A stretch of 64,000 nt of DNA from an uncultured beta proteobacterium (GCA_903938815.1 CAJAES010000031.1:62001-126000); one strand, 5' to 3'. Positions 18,845 through 27,353 are shown, counted from the first letter of the stretch. Notes: generated by a model from the sequence alone, not told the origin. Numbers and translations are program-made.

Positions 18845-19732
18845 TCAGCTGTACAGCGTGCCGGTGTTGATGACCGGCTGCACTTCGCTGTCGGAGCACA
18901 GCACCACCAGCAGGTTGCTGACCATCGCGGCGCGGCGCTCGTCGTCGAGCTGCATCAGGTTGCGTTCGGCCAGGCCATTCAGCGCGGCCTCGACCATGCC
19001 CACCGCACCCTGCACGATCTTGTGCCGTGCGCTGACGATGGCTTCGGCCTGCTGGCGGCGCAGCATCACCTGCGCGATTTCCGGCGCGTAGGCGAGGTGG
19101 CTGAGCTTGGCGTCGAGCACCTGCACGCCGGCGGCGTCGAAGCGATCCTGCAGTTCGTTGCGCAGCGCGCCCGACACCGTCTCCAGGCCGCCCCGCAGCG
19201 TGTGCTCGCCGGGGGCGAGATCCTCGCCGTCGTCGTAGGCGTACATCGAGGCCAGGTGACGGATGGCGGCCTCGGCCTGCACCTTCACGTAGGTCTCGAA
19301 GTCCTCCACGTCGAACACCGCCTGCGCCGTGTGCCGCACGCGCCAGACCACCACCGCGCCGATCTCCACCGGGTTGCCGCGCTTGTCGTTGACCTTCAGC
19401 GTCGGCGCGTTCAGGTTGCGCGCGCGCAGCGAGAGCTTGCGTTTCTTCGCCAGCGGGTTGGCCCAGCGCAGGCCCTCGGTGCGGTCGGTGCCCGTGTACT
19501 GGCCGAACAGCGTGAGGATGGCGGCTTCGTTGGGCTGCAGCATGTACAGCCCCGCGAGCACCAGGCTGCCCGCGACGATGCAGGCCGCCAGCACCATTAC
19601 GCCGGCCGGGCCTGACAGCATCCTGGCCGCGGCCAGGCCTGCGCCGGCCAGGATCAGCGCGATCCCGAGTGCGCCCATCGTGTAGCCGCTCGCCGTCGTG
19701 GCGACGCGTTCGTCGGTGCGGGGGTTGTTCAT
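18845..19732 (-). CDS. SPFH/band 7 domain membrane protein
   Basis: The 295-residue protein has two hydrophobic segments (about 16-40 and 42-62), then a band 7/stomatin domain: YMLQPNEAAILTLFGQYTGT, GNPVEIGAVVVWRVRHTAQAVFDVEDFETYVKVQAEAAIRHLA. A helical end, EIAQVMLRRQQAEAIVSAR, follows. SPFH proteins form large rings at membrane microdomains and often hold partner proteins or proteases. A good ribosome site (GGGAGG) precedes the ATG at 19732. It is the first gene of a minus-strand operon with a membrane protein and a ribbon-helix-helix regulator. Confidence 0.88.
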   Translation of the reverse strand: MNNPRTDERVATTASGYTMGALGIALILAGAGLAAARMLSGPAGVMVLAACIVAGSLVLAGLYMLQPNEAAILTLFGQYTGTDRTEGLRWANPLAKKRKLSLRARNLNAPTLKVNDKRGNPVEIGAVVVWRVRHTAQAVFDVEDFETYVKVQAEAAIRHLASMYAYDDGEDLAPGEHTLRGGLETVSGALRNELQDRFDAAGVQVLDAKLSHLAYAPEIAQVMLRRQQAEAIVSARHKIVQGAVGMVEAALNGLAERNLMQLDDERRAAMVSNLLVVLCSDSEVQPVINTGTLYS

Positions 19733-19757
19733 CGGGCCTCCCAGGCGTGTGACATTG

Positions 19758-19797
19758 AAGTGATATCACTTTAAGATCGGTGCCTGTCCTGTGTCAA
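19758..19797 (-). promoter_or_regulatory. SPFH-operon promoter with palindromic operator
   Basis: Read on the minus strand, a perfect -35 TTGACA (19797-19792) is followed after 18 bases by TAAAGT (19773-19768) as -10. The perfect 14-bp palindrome AAGTGATATCACTT (19758-19771) overlaps this -10. Binding of a repressor here would block transcription. The obvious candidate is the ribbon-helix-helix protein encoded third in the operon; this link is inferred. Confidence 0.65.
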
Positions 19798-19884
19798 GCA
19801 GCTTTGCACGGAAGCGGTGAAAGTGCCTTCTTCTGGCTGCTGCATCTGTGGTCGAATAAAAAGGTCTTCGCGCGGCAAGCTCAT

Positions 19885-20691
19885 ATGACTCCAACCGATT
19901 CCGCCAGCACGCATGGCCTCGTCTCCCACCCCGCGCTGCGCGTGGCGGCTGCCGCGCTCGCGGGCGCAGTGGTCGCTGGCGGCATTGGCGCGTGGTCGGG
20001 TTCGTACTGGGCGGCCGCTGCGGCCGCTGCAGCGGTGGCGGGGCTGGCCGCGTGGCGGCCGCAGGCGCCGGCCGCCTTGCCTGAACTGGTCCTGCCGTTG
20101 ATGACGGGCGAGAGCTCGCTGCGCGACGCGCAGACGGGCATGTTCCATCGTGCGGCCTTCCTGGCGCTGGCCGAGCGCGACTGGCTGCGTGCCGGCCGCT
20201 ACGGCGGCGCCGTGGCGCTGCTGGTCATCGAGGTCGACCGCCTGCGCCAGATGACCGAGCAGGCGGGGCCCCGCGTGGCCGATGCGCTGCTTGCCGGCCT
20301 GGGCCGTCAGGTGCTCGCGTCGCTGCGCGCGGCCGACCTTCTGGCCCGTTTCGACGATGCGCAGCTTGCGATCTTTCTGCCCCAGGCAGACGCCACCGGA
20401 GCGCTGGATGTAGCCGACCGCGTGCGCGGCATGGTCGAGAACCTGAAGCTGCCCGGCCTGCCGGACAGCGCCCGTTTCAACGCCAGTGTGGGCGTGGCCG
20501 TGCTGCGCCCCCTGCACCAGCCGCTGTCGGCGCTGGTAGCCCTGTCGCAGCAGGCGCTGCAGCAGGCTCGGCAGGCGGGTGGCAACTGCGTGCGAGCGGC
20601 CAACGGCGACGAGTCTTGGTGGCCGCCTGCGCCGAGCGACTCGCGTGCCGACGACGGCACGACGCGCCCCGCGCGCGGCGGCGACGCCTGA
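19885..20691 (+). CDS. membrane protein with degenerate GGDEF domain
   Basis: The 268-residue protein has two short hydrophobic segments (about 18-52), then a GGDEF-fold domain recognisable from DAQTGMFHRAAFLALAERD, LLVIEVDRLRQMTEQAGPRVADALL and FNASVGVAVL. The active-site motif is lost: the place of RxGGDEF reads LARFDDAQLAIFL. It cannot be a normal diguanylate cyclase; it may bind nucleotide or act as an inactive partner. The C-terminus is a Pro/Asp/Arg-rich tail. The ATG at 19885 has only a weak ribosome site. Its end, at 20691, marks the left edge of the catabolic cluster. Confidence 0.75.
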   Translation: MTPTDSASTHGLVSHPALRVAAAALAGAVVAGGIGAWSGSYWAAAAAAAAVAGLAAWRPQAPAALPELVLPLMTGESSLRDAQTGMFHRAAFLALAERDWLRAGRYGGAVALLVIEVDRLRQMTEQAGPRVADALLAGLGRQVLASLRAADLLARFDDAQLAIFLPQADATGALDVADRVRGMVENLKLPGLPDSARFNASVGVAVLRPLHQPLSALVALSQQALQQARQAGGNCVRAANGDESWWPPAPSDSRADDGTTRPARGGDA

Positions 20692-20706
20692 TCCAACCTG
20701 ACGCGT

Positions 20707-21726
20707 TCAGCGCCAGCAGACAAACCCGGTTCCGGTTCCCGTGCCGGCCGGCGAGCGGTAGCACGCTACCTGATCGATCAACTCGGCTTGCAAGCCGGCG
20801 CCTTCCAATGCGCCGGCCGCGGCGATCCAGTTCTTGCACTCCGAGGTGCCCGCCTGCAGCAGTCGTTCATCAAGCTGCGTCAGGTGGCAGGCGTCACCTT
20901 GGACGATCGCGGACAGGAAGGCGCGGTCAAAGTCCTCGTCGATCACGAAGTGGCTCAGCCCGCCCGAGCCGAAGATGGCCACGCGGGCGTCCCCTGGCCA
21001 AGCCCGGATCGCCCTGCCCAGGGCTTGCCCGAAGGCATGGCAGCGTCGTGCCGTGGGCTGGTTCGGCGGATAGAAAGTGTTCAGGATCACCGGCACGTGA
21101 GGTATCACCCGGTCGGCCATGATGTTGCGGTAGACGAAGCCGAAGGCATGGGGTGCGCCGGTCGAGAAGCTGATGCGCTGGTCGGCCTCGCGCATCCACT
21201 GCGAGTGGGCCACGTCGAAGCCTTCGGCGATGACATGTTCGATCAGGTGACGGCCCAACGCGGGGTGCCCCGGGTGAACCAGCGCCTGCGGCGGCGCGTG
21301 GCCGGCTTCGGCCAGATGGATGCCGGCCGGCATGCGCTGTGCCTGGTCATCCCGCGCCGGGCAGTTGTGCACCTCCTCACCCCAGTAGATCGTCATCGCC
21401 GGCATCAGGTCCTCGACATAGAGCTCGTGCTGGTCGTTTCCGATGATCACGGCGATGTCGGGCCGCACGTCACGGTAGATCGCCGCGAGGCGTTCGACGG
21501 CTGCGTTGGCGCGCGTCAGCCGCTGGGTCTTCTCCTGCAGCGATAGAAATCGGTCGAGGCCCTCGGGCGACCGCAGCGCCAGCAGCTCAGGCCAGGTGTA
21601 GGTGCGGCCGCGGAAGTGATGTGCCGGATTCCTTTCGTCCGCAGCGATCCGCAGGCGCCACTGCTCGGGTGGCGTGTGCATCTGCGGTGTGTGGGACAGG
21701 GCCATGCCCAGGACGATCTGTGCCAT
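20707..21726 (-). CDS. LigB-family class III extradiol ring-cleavage dioxygenase
   Basis: The 339-residue protein of the LigB superfamily uses Fe(II) to open catechol-type rings next to the hydroxyl groups. The N-terminal SHTPQMHTPPEQW (H12), RNPAHHFRG, GNDQHELY and GGLSHFVIDEDFDR supply the His and acidic residues expected for metal and catalysis. The opening segment resembles 3-O-methylgallate/gallate-type members more than classical LigB. The substrate is unknown but should be the diphenol made by the two monooxygenases of the cluster. It is divergent from the FAH-family gene at 21838 and shares its regulatory region. Confidence 0.82.
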   Translation of the reverse strand: MAQIVLGMALSHTPQMHTPPEQWRLRIAADERNPAHHFRGRTYTWPELLALRSPEGLDRFLSLQEKTQRLTRANAAVERLAAIYRDVRPDIAVIIGNDQHELYVEDLMPAMTIYWGEEVHNCPARDDQAQRMPAGIHLAEAGHAPPQALVHPGHPALGRHLIEHVIAEGFDVAHSQWMREADQRISFSTGAPHAFGFVYRNIMADRVIPHVPVILNTFYPPNQPTARRCHAFGQALGRAIRAWPGDARVAIFGSGGLSHFVIDEDFDRAFLSAIVQGDACHLTQLDERLLQAGTSECKNWIAAAGALEGAGLQAELIDQVACYRSPAGTGTGTGFVCWR

Positions 21727-21804
21727 CGCGGCCTTTCCGGCGTGTCGCTCGGGTAACTCCCGACCTGACGGGAATCTACAGTCGTTACGATAGACGAGTC
21801 AATA

Positions 21805-21821
21805 GTCTTGCATAACGAGAC
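21805..21821. promoter_or_regulatory. candidate operator shared with the hpaB-like promoter
   Basis: The 17-mer GTCTTGCATAACGAGAC matches GTATTGCTATACGAGAC at 29855-29871 in 13 of 17 positions (pattern GTnTTGCnnnACGAGAC). It is itself an imperfect palindrome (GTCTTG/CGAGAC). Both copies lie between divergent catabolic genes, so one regulator, probably the cluster's IclR protein, may bind both. Confidence 0.5.
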
Positions 21822-21837
21822 AAACGAGCCCATCGCC

Positions 21838-22833
21838 GTGAAACTCATCACTTACCGCAGTGGCCGCGGCGAACGCCTCGCTGCCCATGTTGACGATCAC
21901 TTCGTGATCGACGTGCTCGACGCAGCCGAGCGTGCGTCATCAGCGCAGCAGGGCGACTTTGTCTCGATGTTGTCGCTGCTTCGTGGCGGCGACGCCGCAC
22001 TGGACGAGGCCCGCCGGCTGCTCGCCGCGTCCAGGCCAGCCGATCGGATGGCGCTGGACGGCCTGTCGCTCGCGGCACCTTTGCCGGTGCCCGAGCAGAT
22101 ACGCGATTTCGCCAACTACGAATTGCACGTGAAGCAGGCATTGGCCGCCTCCATGCGCCTTCGCTCGCGCAGTGATCCCGATCCGGCGGCGGCCTTGGCA
22201 CGTCTCGAGGCCAGCGGCAACTTCGCCATTCCACCCGTCTGGTACGAGCGGCCGCTTTACTACAAGTGCAACCGCTTCAGCGTGGTCGGACCGGATGCCG
22301 ACATCGAGTGGCCGTCGTTCGCGCAGCTGCTCGACTTCGAGCTGGAACTGGCCGTTGTCATCGGCCGCCGGGTGAAGAACGTACCGGTCGAGCAGGCGAT
22401 GCAGGCCGTTTTCGGCTACACGATCTACAACGACTTCAGCGCGCGCGACACCCAATCGCAGGAGACGGCCTTCCGCATGGGGCCGGCCAAGGGCAAGGAT
22501 TTCGACACCGGCAACGCCATGGGGCCGTGCATCGTCACGCGTGACGAGATCGCCGATCCCTATGCCTTGCGGATGCGCGTCAGCGTCAACGGACATCTTC
22601 GGACCGAGACGGTCGCCGCAGGCATGCAGCACGACATCGCGCACTGCATCAGCTTCCTGTCGCAGTCCGAGACGCTCTACCCGGGCGAGGTGCTCGCGAT
22701 GGGAACGGTGGGGAACGGCTGCGGGTATGAATCCCTGAGTTTTCTGAGTGATGGCGATGTCGTGGACATCGAGGTCGAGGGCATCGGCCGGTTGCGCAAC
22801 CGGCTCGTCAAGGCAACAAGGAGACAGACATGA
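21838..22833 (+). CDS. fumarylacetoacetate hydrolase-family enzyme (copy 1)
   Basis: The 331-residue protein shows the FAH fold: DFELELAVVIGRRVKNVPVEQAMQAVFGYTIYNDFSARD contains the metal ligands (Glu, Glu and the Asp of NDFSARD). FANYELHVKQAL, LRTETVAAGM and MGTVGNGCGYES are further family blocks. Members cleave or hydrate C-C bonds in ring-fission products (fumarylacetoacetate, fumarylpyruvate, 2-oxo-dienoates). The GTG at 21838 was chosen because MKLITYR is the usual N-terminus; a TTG at 21808 would lie inside the candidate operator. Its stop overlaps the next start (ATGA), coupling it to the transporter binding protein. Confidence 0.85.
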   Translation: MKLITYRSGRGERLAAHVDDHFVIDVLDAAERASSAQQGDFVSMLSLLRGGDAALDEARRLLAASRPADRMALDGLSLAAPLPVPEQIRDFANYELHVKQALAASMRLRSRSDPDPAAALARLEASGNFAIPPVWYERPLYYKCNRFSVVGPDADIEWPSFAQLLDFELELAVVIGRRVKNVPVEQAMQAVFGYTIYNDFSARDTQSQETAFRMGPAKGKDFDTGNAMGPCIVTRDEIADPYALRMRVSVNGHLRTETVAAGMQHDIAHCISFLSQSETLYPGEVLAMGTVGNGCGYESLSFLSDGDVVDIEVEGIGRLRNRLVKATRRQT

Positions 22834-23903
22834 AGACGGATCCGATCACACGTCAGGGCGGGGCCAGGCGGCGCAGCATCTTGCTGGCCGGGGCCGGCGT
22901 GGCTTTGGCCGGGCTGGGCGCCCCGGCGGTGCACGCACAGGCGGGCACGAAGCTGACGCTGTCCTACCCGACCCGCTCGGGCGCCTCGTGGCCGCTGTGG
23001 ATCGCCAAGCAGGCGGGCCTGTACGAGAAGCACGGGCTGGATGTGACGCTGGAATTCGGCGTGCACCCGGCCGGCGTTGCCATGCTGGTCAGCGGGCAGG
23101 CGCAGATGATCAACTACGGACTCGAACAGATCCTCACGGCATCGGCGCGCGACCCGTCGATGGTGATGATGGGAAGTTCACTGAACAAGGGCAACTTCGC
23201 ACTCATTGGCCAGAAGGGCATCGACAAGGTCACCGACCTGAAGGGCAAGCGCATCGGCGTCGGGCGCCTGGGTGACCCGCTGTACACGTTCACGCTGGAC
23301 ATGATCCAGAAGTACGGCATGGGCGCACGCGATGTGGTGTGGGTGCCGACCGGTAACGACGCGAGCGCACGCGCCAAGATGCTCGAGGGTGGCCAGATCG
23401 ACGCCTCCCTGATGGTGGCGCCGGCGTACTTCAGGCTGGAGGCAGCGGGCTTCAGCGTGATCGACCTGCTGGTCAATCATCCGGACATCTTTGTCAGCAC
23501 AGCCTATGTCTTCAAGAAGAGCTGGGTCCAGGGCAACGCCGACGCGGCCAGGCGGCTGCTGATGGCGCAGACCGAAGCCATCGCGCGTTTCTACCAGGAC
23601 AAGGCCTTCGCCATGCAGGCCTATCGGAGCTTCGACCCGCAGCCCGAGGCCGCCGTCGACCGCCTGTACGACATCTACAGGAGCAAGGATGTCCTGGACC
23701 GCGTGCCGCTGTTGCAGAAAGCCGCCGTGACATCGGCGATCACGCGGCTCGCGGACGACGTGCCGGCGGTCAAGGCGCTGGACGTGACGCAGGTCATCGA
23801 CATGGGGCCGGTCCGCAAGCTGATCGCTGACGGCTACTTCCGCAGCATCTTCGGCGCCGGTGTCGCTGCGGAGGAGCAAGCCAAGCTCGCAGCTTCCTTC
23901 TGA
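22830..23903 (+). CDS. ABC transporter substrate-binding protein (NMT1/SsuA-like)
   Basis: The 357-residue periplasmic protein has a signal with paired/triple Arg (GARRRSILLAGAG) and a cleavage-like VHAQA, suggesting Tat or Sec export. The body fits the NMT1/THI5-like fold: YPTRSGASWPLWIAKQAGLYEKHGLDVTLEF, then VSGQAQMINYG and LKGKRIGVGRLGDPLYTF. Relatives bind nitrate, taurine, sulfonates, phthalate or pyrimidines. Here it probably feeds an aromatic acid to the permease and ATPase encoded at 25767-27352 on the other strand. AAGGAG precedes the ATG, which overlaps the FAH stop. Confidence 0.87.
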   Translation: MKTDPITRQGGARRRSILLAGAGVALAGLGAPAVHAQAGTKLTLSYPTRSGASWPLWIAKQAGLYEKHGLDVTLEFGVHPAGVAMLVSGQAQMINYGLEQILTASARDPSMVMMGSSLNKGNFALIGQKGIDKVTDLKGKRIGVGRLGDPLYTFTLDMIQKYGMGARDVVWVPTGNDASARAKMLEGGQIDASLMVAPAYFRLEAAGFSVIDLLVNHPDIFVSTAYVFKKSWVQGNADAARRLLMAQTEAIARFYQDKAFAMQAYRSFDPQPEAAVDRLYDIYRSKDVLDRVPLLQKAAVTSAITRLADDVPAVKALDVTQVIDMGPVRKLIADGYFRSIFGAGVAAEEQAKLAASF

Positions 23904-23919
23904 GCGCCCGCGCGGGGCC

Positions 23920-24954
23920 TCAGTGTCCCGCGACGCGGTGGCCCAGTTCGGCCGCGCAGGCGCGCAGCGCCTTCGCGACCGGTGCGTCCGCAGCCGGATC
24001 GAGCCGGTGGTGCTCTGCCAGCGCCGTCAGCGCGAGGATGATCCCCCCTGAGGGATCCAGCACCGGCACGCTGATGGCTTGTACCTCGATGGGATCGCCA
24101 CCCTGGAATCGAGACACGGTGGCAAGGCTCGCGAGCCCGGCGTTCCTGATGGCTGACAGGTCCGGAGTCACATCCGGGCGGTCGCCATCGATCCGGGCGG
24201 CGGTCTCGTCGGCGGGCAGCCAGGCGGCGAACACCCGCCCGGTTGCGGAGCCGAACATCGGGAGCACGGCGCCGGGCCGCAGGTTCACGCTGACCGGCTG
24301 GTGCGACAGCTCCCAGTGCACGACCGTCGGTCCGTGCGTGCCCCACACCGCGACACCGATGGTCACGTCGAGCCGGGCCGCGAGTTCGACCGCGGCATGC
24401 GTGGCCAGCCGCACGGCCTGCAGTCGCGAGCGGTTCAGGTTCGCCTCGTCGGCTGACAGGCGGGCAAAGTCGTGCGCCTGCGGGATCAGGTAGCGGCCGC
24501 CACCGAAGGCCAGAGGCCGGCGCCCGCTGCGTTCGATGCGCTGCACCTCGCCGATGAAGATCATGTGGTCCCCGGCGGCGTGCGCAGCCACCCGCCGGCA
24601 CTCCAGCCAGGCCGAGCAGCCCTCGATCAGCGGCACGCCGCCCAGGCCGTTTCGCACGGGCGTCGGACCGAACTTGTCTTCGCCCGCCTTGGCGAATCGT
24701 GACGACACCGGAATCTGGTCGTCCGCGAGGATGTTGACCGCGAATCGCTCGGCCTCGCGGAAGATCGGGTGGCTGCGTGCCTTGAGCCCCTGGCTCCACA
24801 GTACCAGCGGCGGGTCGAGCGAGACCGAATTGAACGAGTTTGCGGTCAGTCCGTGGGGCTGTCCGTTGGCGTCCAGCGTGGTGATCACCGTCACGCCGGT
24901 GATGAAGGTGCTGAGCACCTGTCGCAGTTCAGCCGGATCGATCGTGTCGGACAT
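23920..24954 (-). CDS. flavin reductase fused to an IclR-type effector-binding domain
   Basis: The 344-residue protein has two parts. Residues 1-165 are an HpaC-like flavin reductase (FITGVTVITTLDANGQPHGLTANSFNSVSLDPPLVLW; GDHMIFIGEV near 128-137) that should reduce FMN/FAD with NAD(P)H for the HpaB-type oxygenase at 28333. Residues about 175-340 look like the C-terminal ligand-binding half of IclR regulators (LDVTIGVAVWG, GRVFAAWLP, IEVQAISVPVLDPSGGIILALTAL), but no helix-turn-helix is present. The C1 reductase of Acinetobacter 4-hydroxyphenylacetate hydroxylase is known to carry an extra regulatory domain that senses substrate. A similar substrate-gated reductase is inferred. It is the last gene of the 29811-23920 operon. 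Confidence 0.83.
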   Translation of the reverse strand: MSDTIDPAELRQVLSTFITGVTVITTLDANGQPHGLTANSFNSVSLDPPLVLWSQGLKARSHPIFREAERFAVNILADDQIPVSSRFAKAGEDKFGPTPVRNGLGGVPLIEGCSAWLECRRVAAHAAGDHMIFIGEVQRIERSGRRPLAFGGGRYLIPQAHDFARLSADEANLNRSRLQAVRLATHAAVELAARLDVTIGVAVWGTHGPTVVHWELSHQPVSVNLRPGAVLPMFGSATGRVFAAWLPADETAARIDGDRPDVTPDLSAIRNAGLASLATVSRFQGGDPIEVQAISVPVLDPSGGIILALTALAEHHRLDPAADAPVAKALRACAAELGHRVAGH

Positions 24955-24957
24955 GTC

Positions 24958-25755
24958 TCAGCAGCCCGGCTCGAGCACTCTGGCGAGATCGATGCCGGCA
25001 CGGCGCAGCAGTCCCTTGAAGAGCAGTTCGCCCGGTTTGCTGCCGCCGGGGCGCATCGGCGCCACGTGCTGGCCTATCGCCGCCAGAACGGCCGGCGCGA
25101 CCGGCCGGTTGGCTCCCGTCATGCCGTCGCTGGCGCACTGCACTTCGCAGGCGCGTTGCAACTGCCACAACAGCGAGAAGGCTTCGCACAGGCTGCCGCC
25201 GGCCACCAGGACACCGTGGTTGCGCAGAAGCAGGATGGGCCGATCACCCAGGCTCGAGACGAGATGCGGACCTTCTTCGGCCCGCGTCGTCACGCCCTCG
25301 AAGTCGTGATACGCGACGCGCCCCAGCAGTTGGGCGCTGTAGAAGTTGTCGCTGCGCAAGCCGGCTTCCTTGCATGCCACCGCCATGACCGCCGTGGTGT
25401 GGGTGTGCATCACGCAGTGCACATCCTCTCGTGCCGCGTGCACGGCGCAGTGGATCACCATGCCGGCCGCGTTGACAGGATGGACCGTGCCCTGAAGAAC
25501 CTGGCCGCGCACGTCCACCTTCACGAGGTTGGCGGGTGTCACCTCGGCGTAGTGCAGACCGTAGGGGTTGATCAGGAACGCTGGCGTGTCGTCCACGCCC
25601 GCCACACGCAGCGTAATGTGGTTGTAGATGCCTTCGGTCCACCCCAGCGCGTCGAACAGCCTGTAGCAGGCCGCCAGGCCAACGCGTGCGCGCCATTCGG
25701 CCTGAGGCATTCCGGGCGGGCAGGCGGCATCGACGGTGAAGGGCAGTTCGTTCAT
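24958..25755 (-). CDS. class II aldolase/adducin-family enzyme (aldolase or decarboxylase)
   Basis: The 265-residue protein has the zinc-binding pattern of class II aldolases: HCVMHTHTTAVMAVA supplies the HxH pair and LLRNHGVLVAG a later conserved His. IYNHITLRV and FLINPYGLHYAEVTPANLV are also standard. In aromatic pathways this family includes real aldolases and also decarboxylases such as CmtD (p-cumate) and the dihydroxyphthalate decarboxylases. The cluster context therefore allows either C-C cleavage of a pathway end product or decarboxylation of an aromatic acid or ring-fission product. It lies 11 bases after the permease gene and three before the reductase fusion. Confidence 0.83.
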   Translation of the reverse strand: MNELPFTVDAACPPGMPQAEWRARVGLAACYRLFDALGWTEGIYNHITLRVAGVDDTPAFLINPYGLHYAEVTPANLVKVDVRGQVLQGTVHPVNAAGMVIHCAVHAAREDVHCVMHTHTTAVMAVACKEAGLRSDNFYSAQLLGRVAYHDFEGVTTRAEEGPHLVSSLGDRPILLLRNHGVLVAGGSLCEAFSLLWQLQRACEVQCASDGMTGANRPVAPAVLAAIGQHVAPMRPGGSKPGELLFKGLLRRAGIDLARVLEPGC

Positions 25756-25766
25756 CGGTCCGGACC

Positions 25767-26552
25767 TCAGTGTTGCGGCGGCTTCCAGCGCTGGAACCAG
25801 GACTGGAGGCGCTCGATGATCCACCCCAAAGCCATGCCCGCGAATGACGTCAGCAGCACGCCAACCAGCAGCGTGTCGGTCGCGAAGGTCTGCCCCGCAT
25901 AGGAGATCATGAATCCGATGCCCTGGCTGCCCGCCGTGAGCTCGGCGATGATCACCGCGATCAGTCCGTGGGCCACCGCCTGGCGCACGCCCGTCAGGAT
26001 GAAGGGCACCGAGTACGGCAGTGCCACGGTTTGGAAAATCTGCCGGTCTGTGGCGCAGAAGGCGCGTGCAGCGCGGAGCAGATCGGCGTCGATGTTGCGC
26101 ACGCCCGCGATCGTGTTTATCAGGATCGGCATGGTCGCGGCCAGGAAGACGAGGAAGATCGCCGAGCCGCTGCCGATGCCGAACCAGATGATGATGAGCG
26201 GAAAGAGCGCGATGCGCGGCGTGGCGTAGAACGCGTTGATCAGAGGGTTCAGTGCCAGGTTGAGCCTGCGGTACCAGCCGATCACGATGCCCAGCGGCAC
26301 GCCAACCAGCACGGCGCACACGAAGCCGACCGCGAAGCTGCGCCCGCTGTACGCGGCGTTGAGTTGCAGTTCGCCGCTGGCCATCAACTCGATGAACTTG
26401 CTGGCGATCGCCGAGGGACCGCTGAAGAACAGGGGCGAGATCCAGCCCAGGCTCCATGTGAGTTGCCAGACACCCAGCACCAGCAGCAGCCCGATCGTGG
26501 GCAGCAGCACCGGCTCGTGGCGGCGGAAGAGACCCTGCCGGTCCGCTCTCAC
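25767..26552 (-). CDS. ABC transporter permease (SsuC/TauC-like)
   Basis: The 261-residue inner-membrane permease has about six spans. The coupling loop is LRAARAFCATDRQIFQTVALPYSVPFILTGVRQA (the EAA loop that contacts the ATPase). Length and order match the nitrate/sulfonate/taurine type of importer. It starts with GTG at 26552, overlapping the ATPase stop by four bases (GTGA), so both are made together. The partner binding protein is at 22830. The cargo is probably the aromatic substrate of this cluster. Confidence 0.9.
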   Translation of the reverse strand: MRADRQGLFRRHEPVLLPTIGLLLVLGVWQLTWSLGWISPLFFSGPSAIASKFIELMASGELQLNAAYSGRSFAVGFVCAVLVGVPLGIVIGWYRRLNLALNPLINAFYATPRIALFPLIIIWFGIGSGSAIFLVFLAATMPILINTIAGVRNIDADLLRAARAFCATDRQIFQTVALPYSVPFILTGVRQAVAHGLIAVIIAELTAGSQGIGFMISYAGQTFATDTLLVGVLLTSFAGMALGWIIERLQSWFQRWKPPQH

Positions 26553-27352
26553 GACGCGCTCACCACGTTGATGCGGCCAGCCTCTTCCTCTATCAGCGAC
26601 CAGATCTCGTCCGACAGGCGCAGGAATTCCGGATCGCGCTTGATCGACAGCGCGCGCGGCCGCGCGAAGGGAATCGCGAACTCGCCCTTGAGACGGCCCG
26701 GGCGGGTGCCCATGACCACGACACGGTCGGCGAGGAACACCGCCTCGTCGATCTGGTGGGTGATGAAGATCACGGTCTTCCCGGCGCGCGTCCAGATCTT
26801 CAGCAGTTCGGCCTGCATGAACTCGCGTGTCTGTGCGTCGAGTGCGGCGAAGGGCTCGTCCATGAGCAGCACTTCAGGGTCGGTGGCCAAGGCGCGGGCC
26901 AGGTTGACCCGCTGCTGCATGCCGCCCGAAAGCTCGGCCGGGTAACGCCCCTCGAAGCCGCCGAGGCCGACGAGATTGACGAACTGCTCGGTGCGCGCGT
27001 CCATCGTGCTGCGGTCGAAGCGGCGCTGCATCTCCATGCCGTAACGCACGTTGCCCGCTACGGTGCGCCAGGGCAGCAGGCTGGCGTGCTGGAACACCAT
27101 CGAACGACTGATGCCGGGGCCATTGACCGTCACGCCGTTGACGCGCAGAGAGCCTTCCTCGTACGTCAGCAAGCCTGCGACGATGTTCAGCAAGGTCGTC
27201 TTCCCGCAGCCGCTCGGCCCACAGATGCACACGAACTCGCCATCGGCGACATCGAGCGAGACATCTGCGAAGGCGACGAACTCGCGCTTGTCGCGTTCCA
27301 GCCAGTAGCGGTAGGTCATGCGGTCGATCTCGACCTTCGGCGCAACCCTCAT
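26549..27352 (-). CDS. ABC transporter ATPase (SsuB/TauB-like)
   Basis: The 267-residue ATP-binding subunit has Walker A GPSGCGKTT, Q-loop VFQHASLLPW, signature LSGGMQQRVNLARAL, Walker B VLLMDEPFAALD and H-loop FITHQIDEA. These are the blocks of the nitrate/sulfonate/taurine importer group. It powers the permease encoded next and overlapping it. The ATG at 27352 follows the FAH-family stop by one base. The stretch before Walker A contains a YWLERDKREFVAF insert not seen in SsuB of enterics. Confidence 0.92.
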   Translation of the reverse strand: MRVAPKVEIDRMTYRYWLERDKREFVAFADVSLDVADGEFVCICGPSGCGKTTLLNIVAGLLTYEEGSLRVNGVTVNGPGISRSMVFQHASLLPWRTVAGNVRYGMEMQRRFDRSTMDARTEQFVNLVGLGGFEGRYPAELSGGMQQRVNLARALATDPEVLLMDEPFAALDAQTREFMQAELLKIWTRAGKTVIFITHQIDEAVFLADRVVVMGTRPGRLKGEFAIPFARPRALSIKRDPEFLRLSDEIWSLIEEEAGRINVVSAS

Positions 27353-27353
27353 G

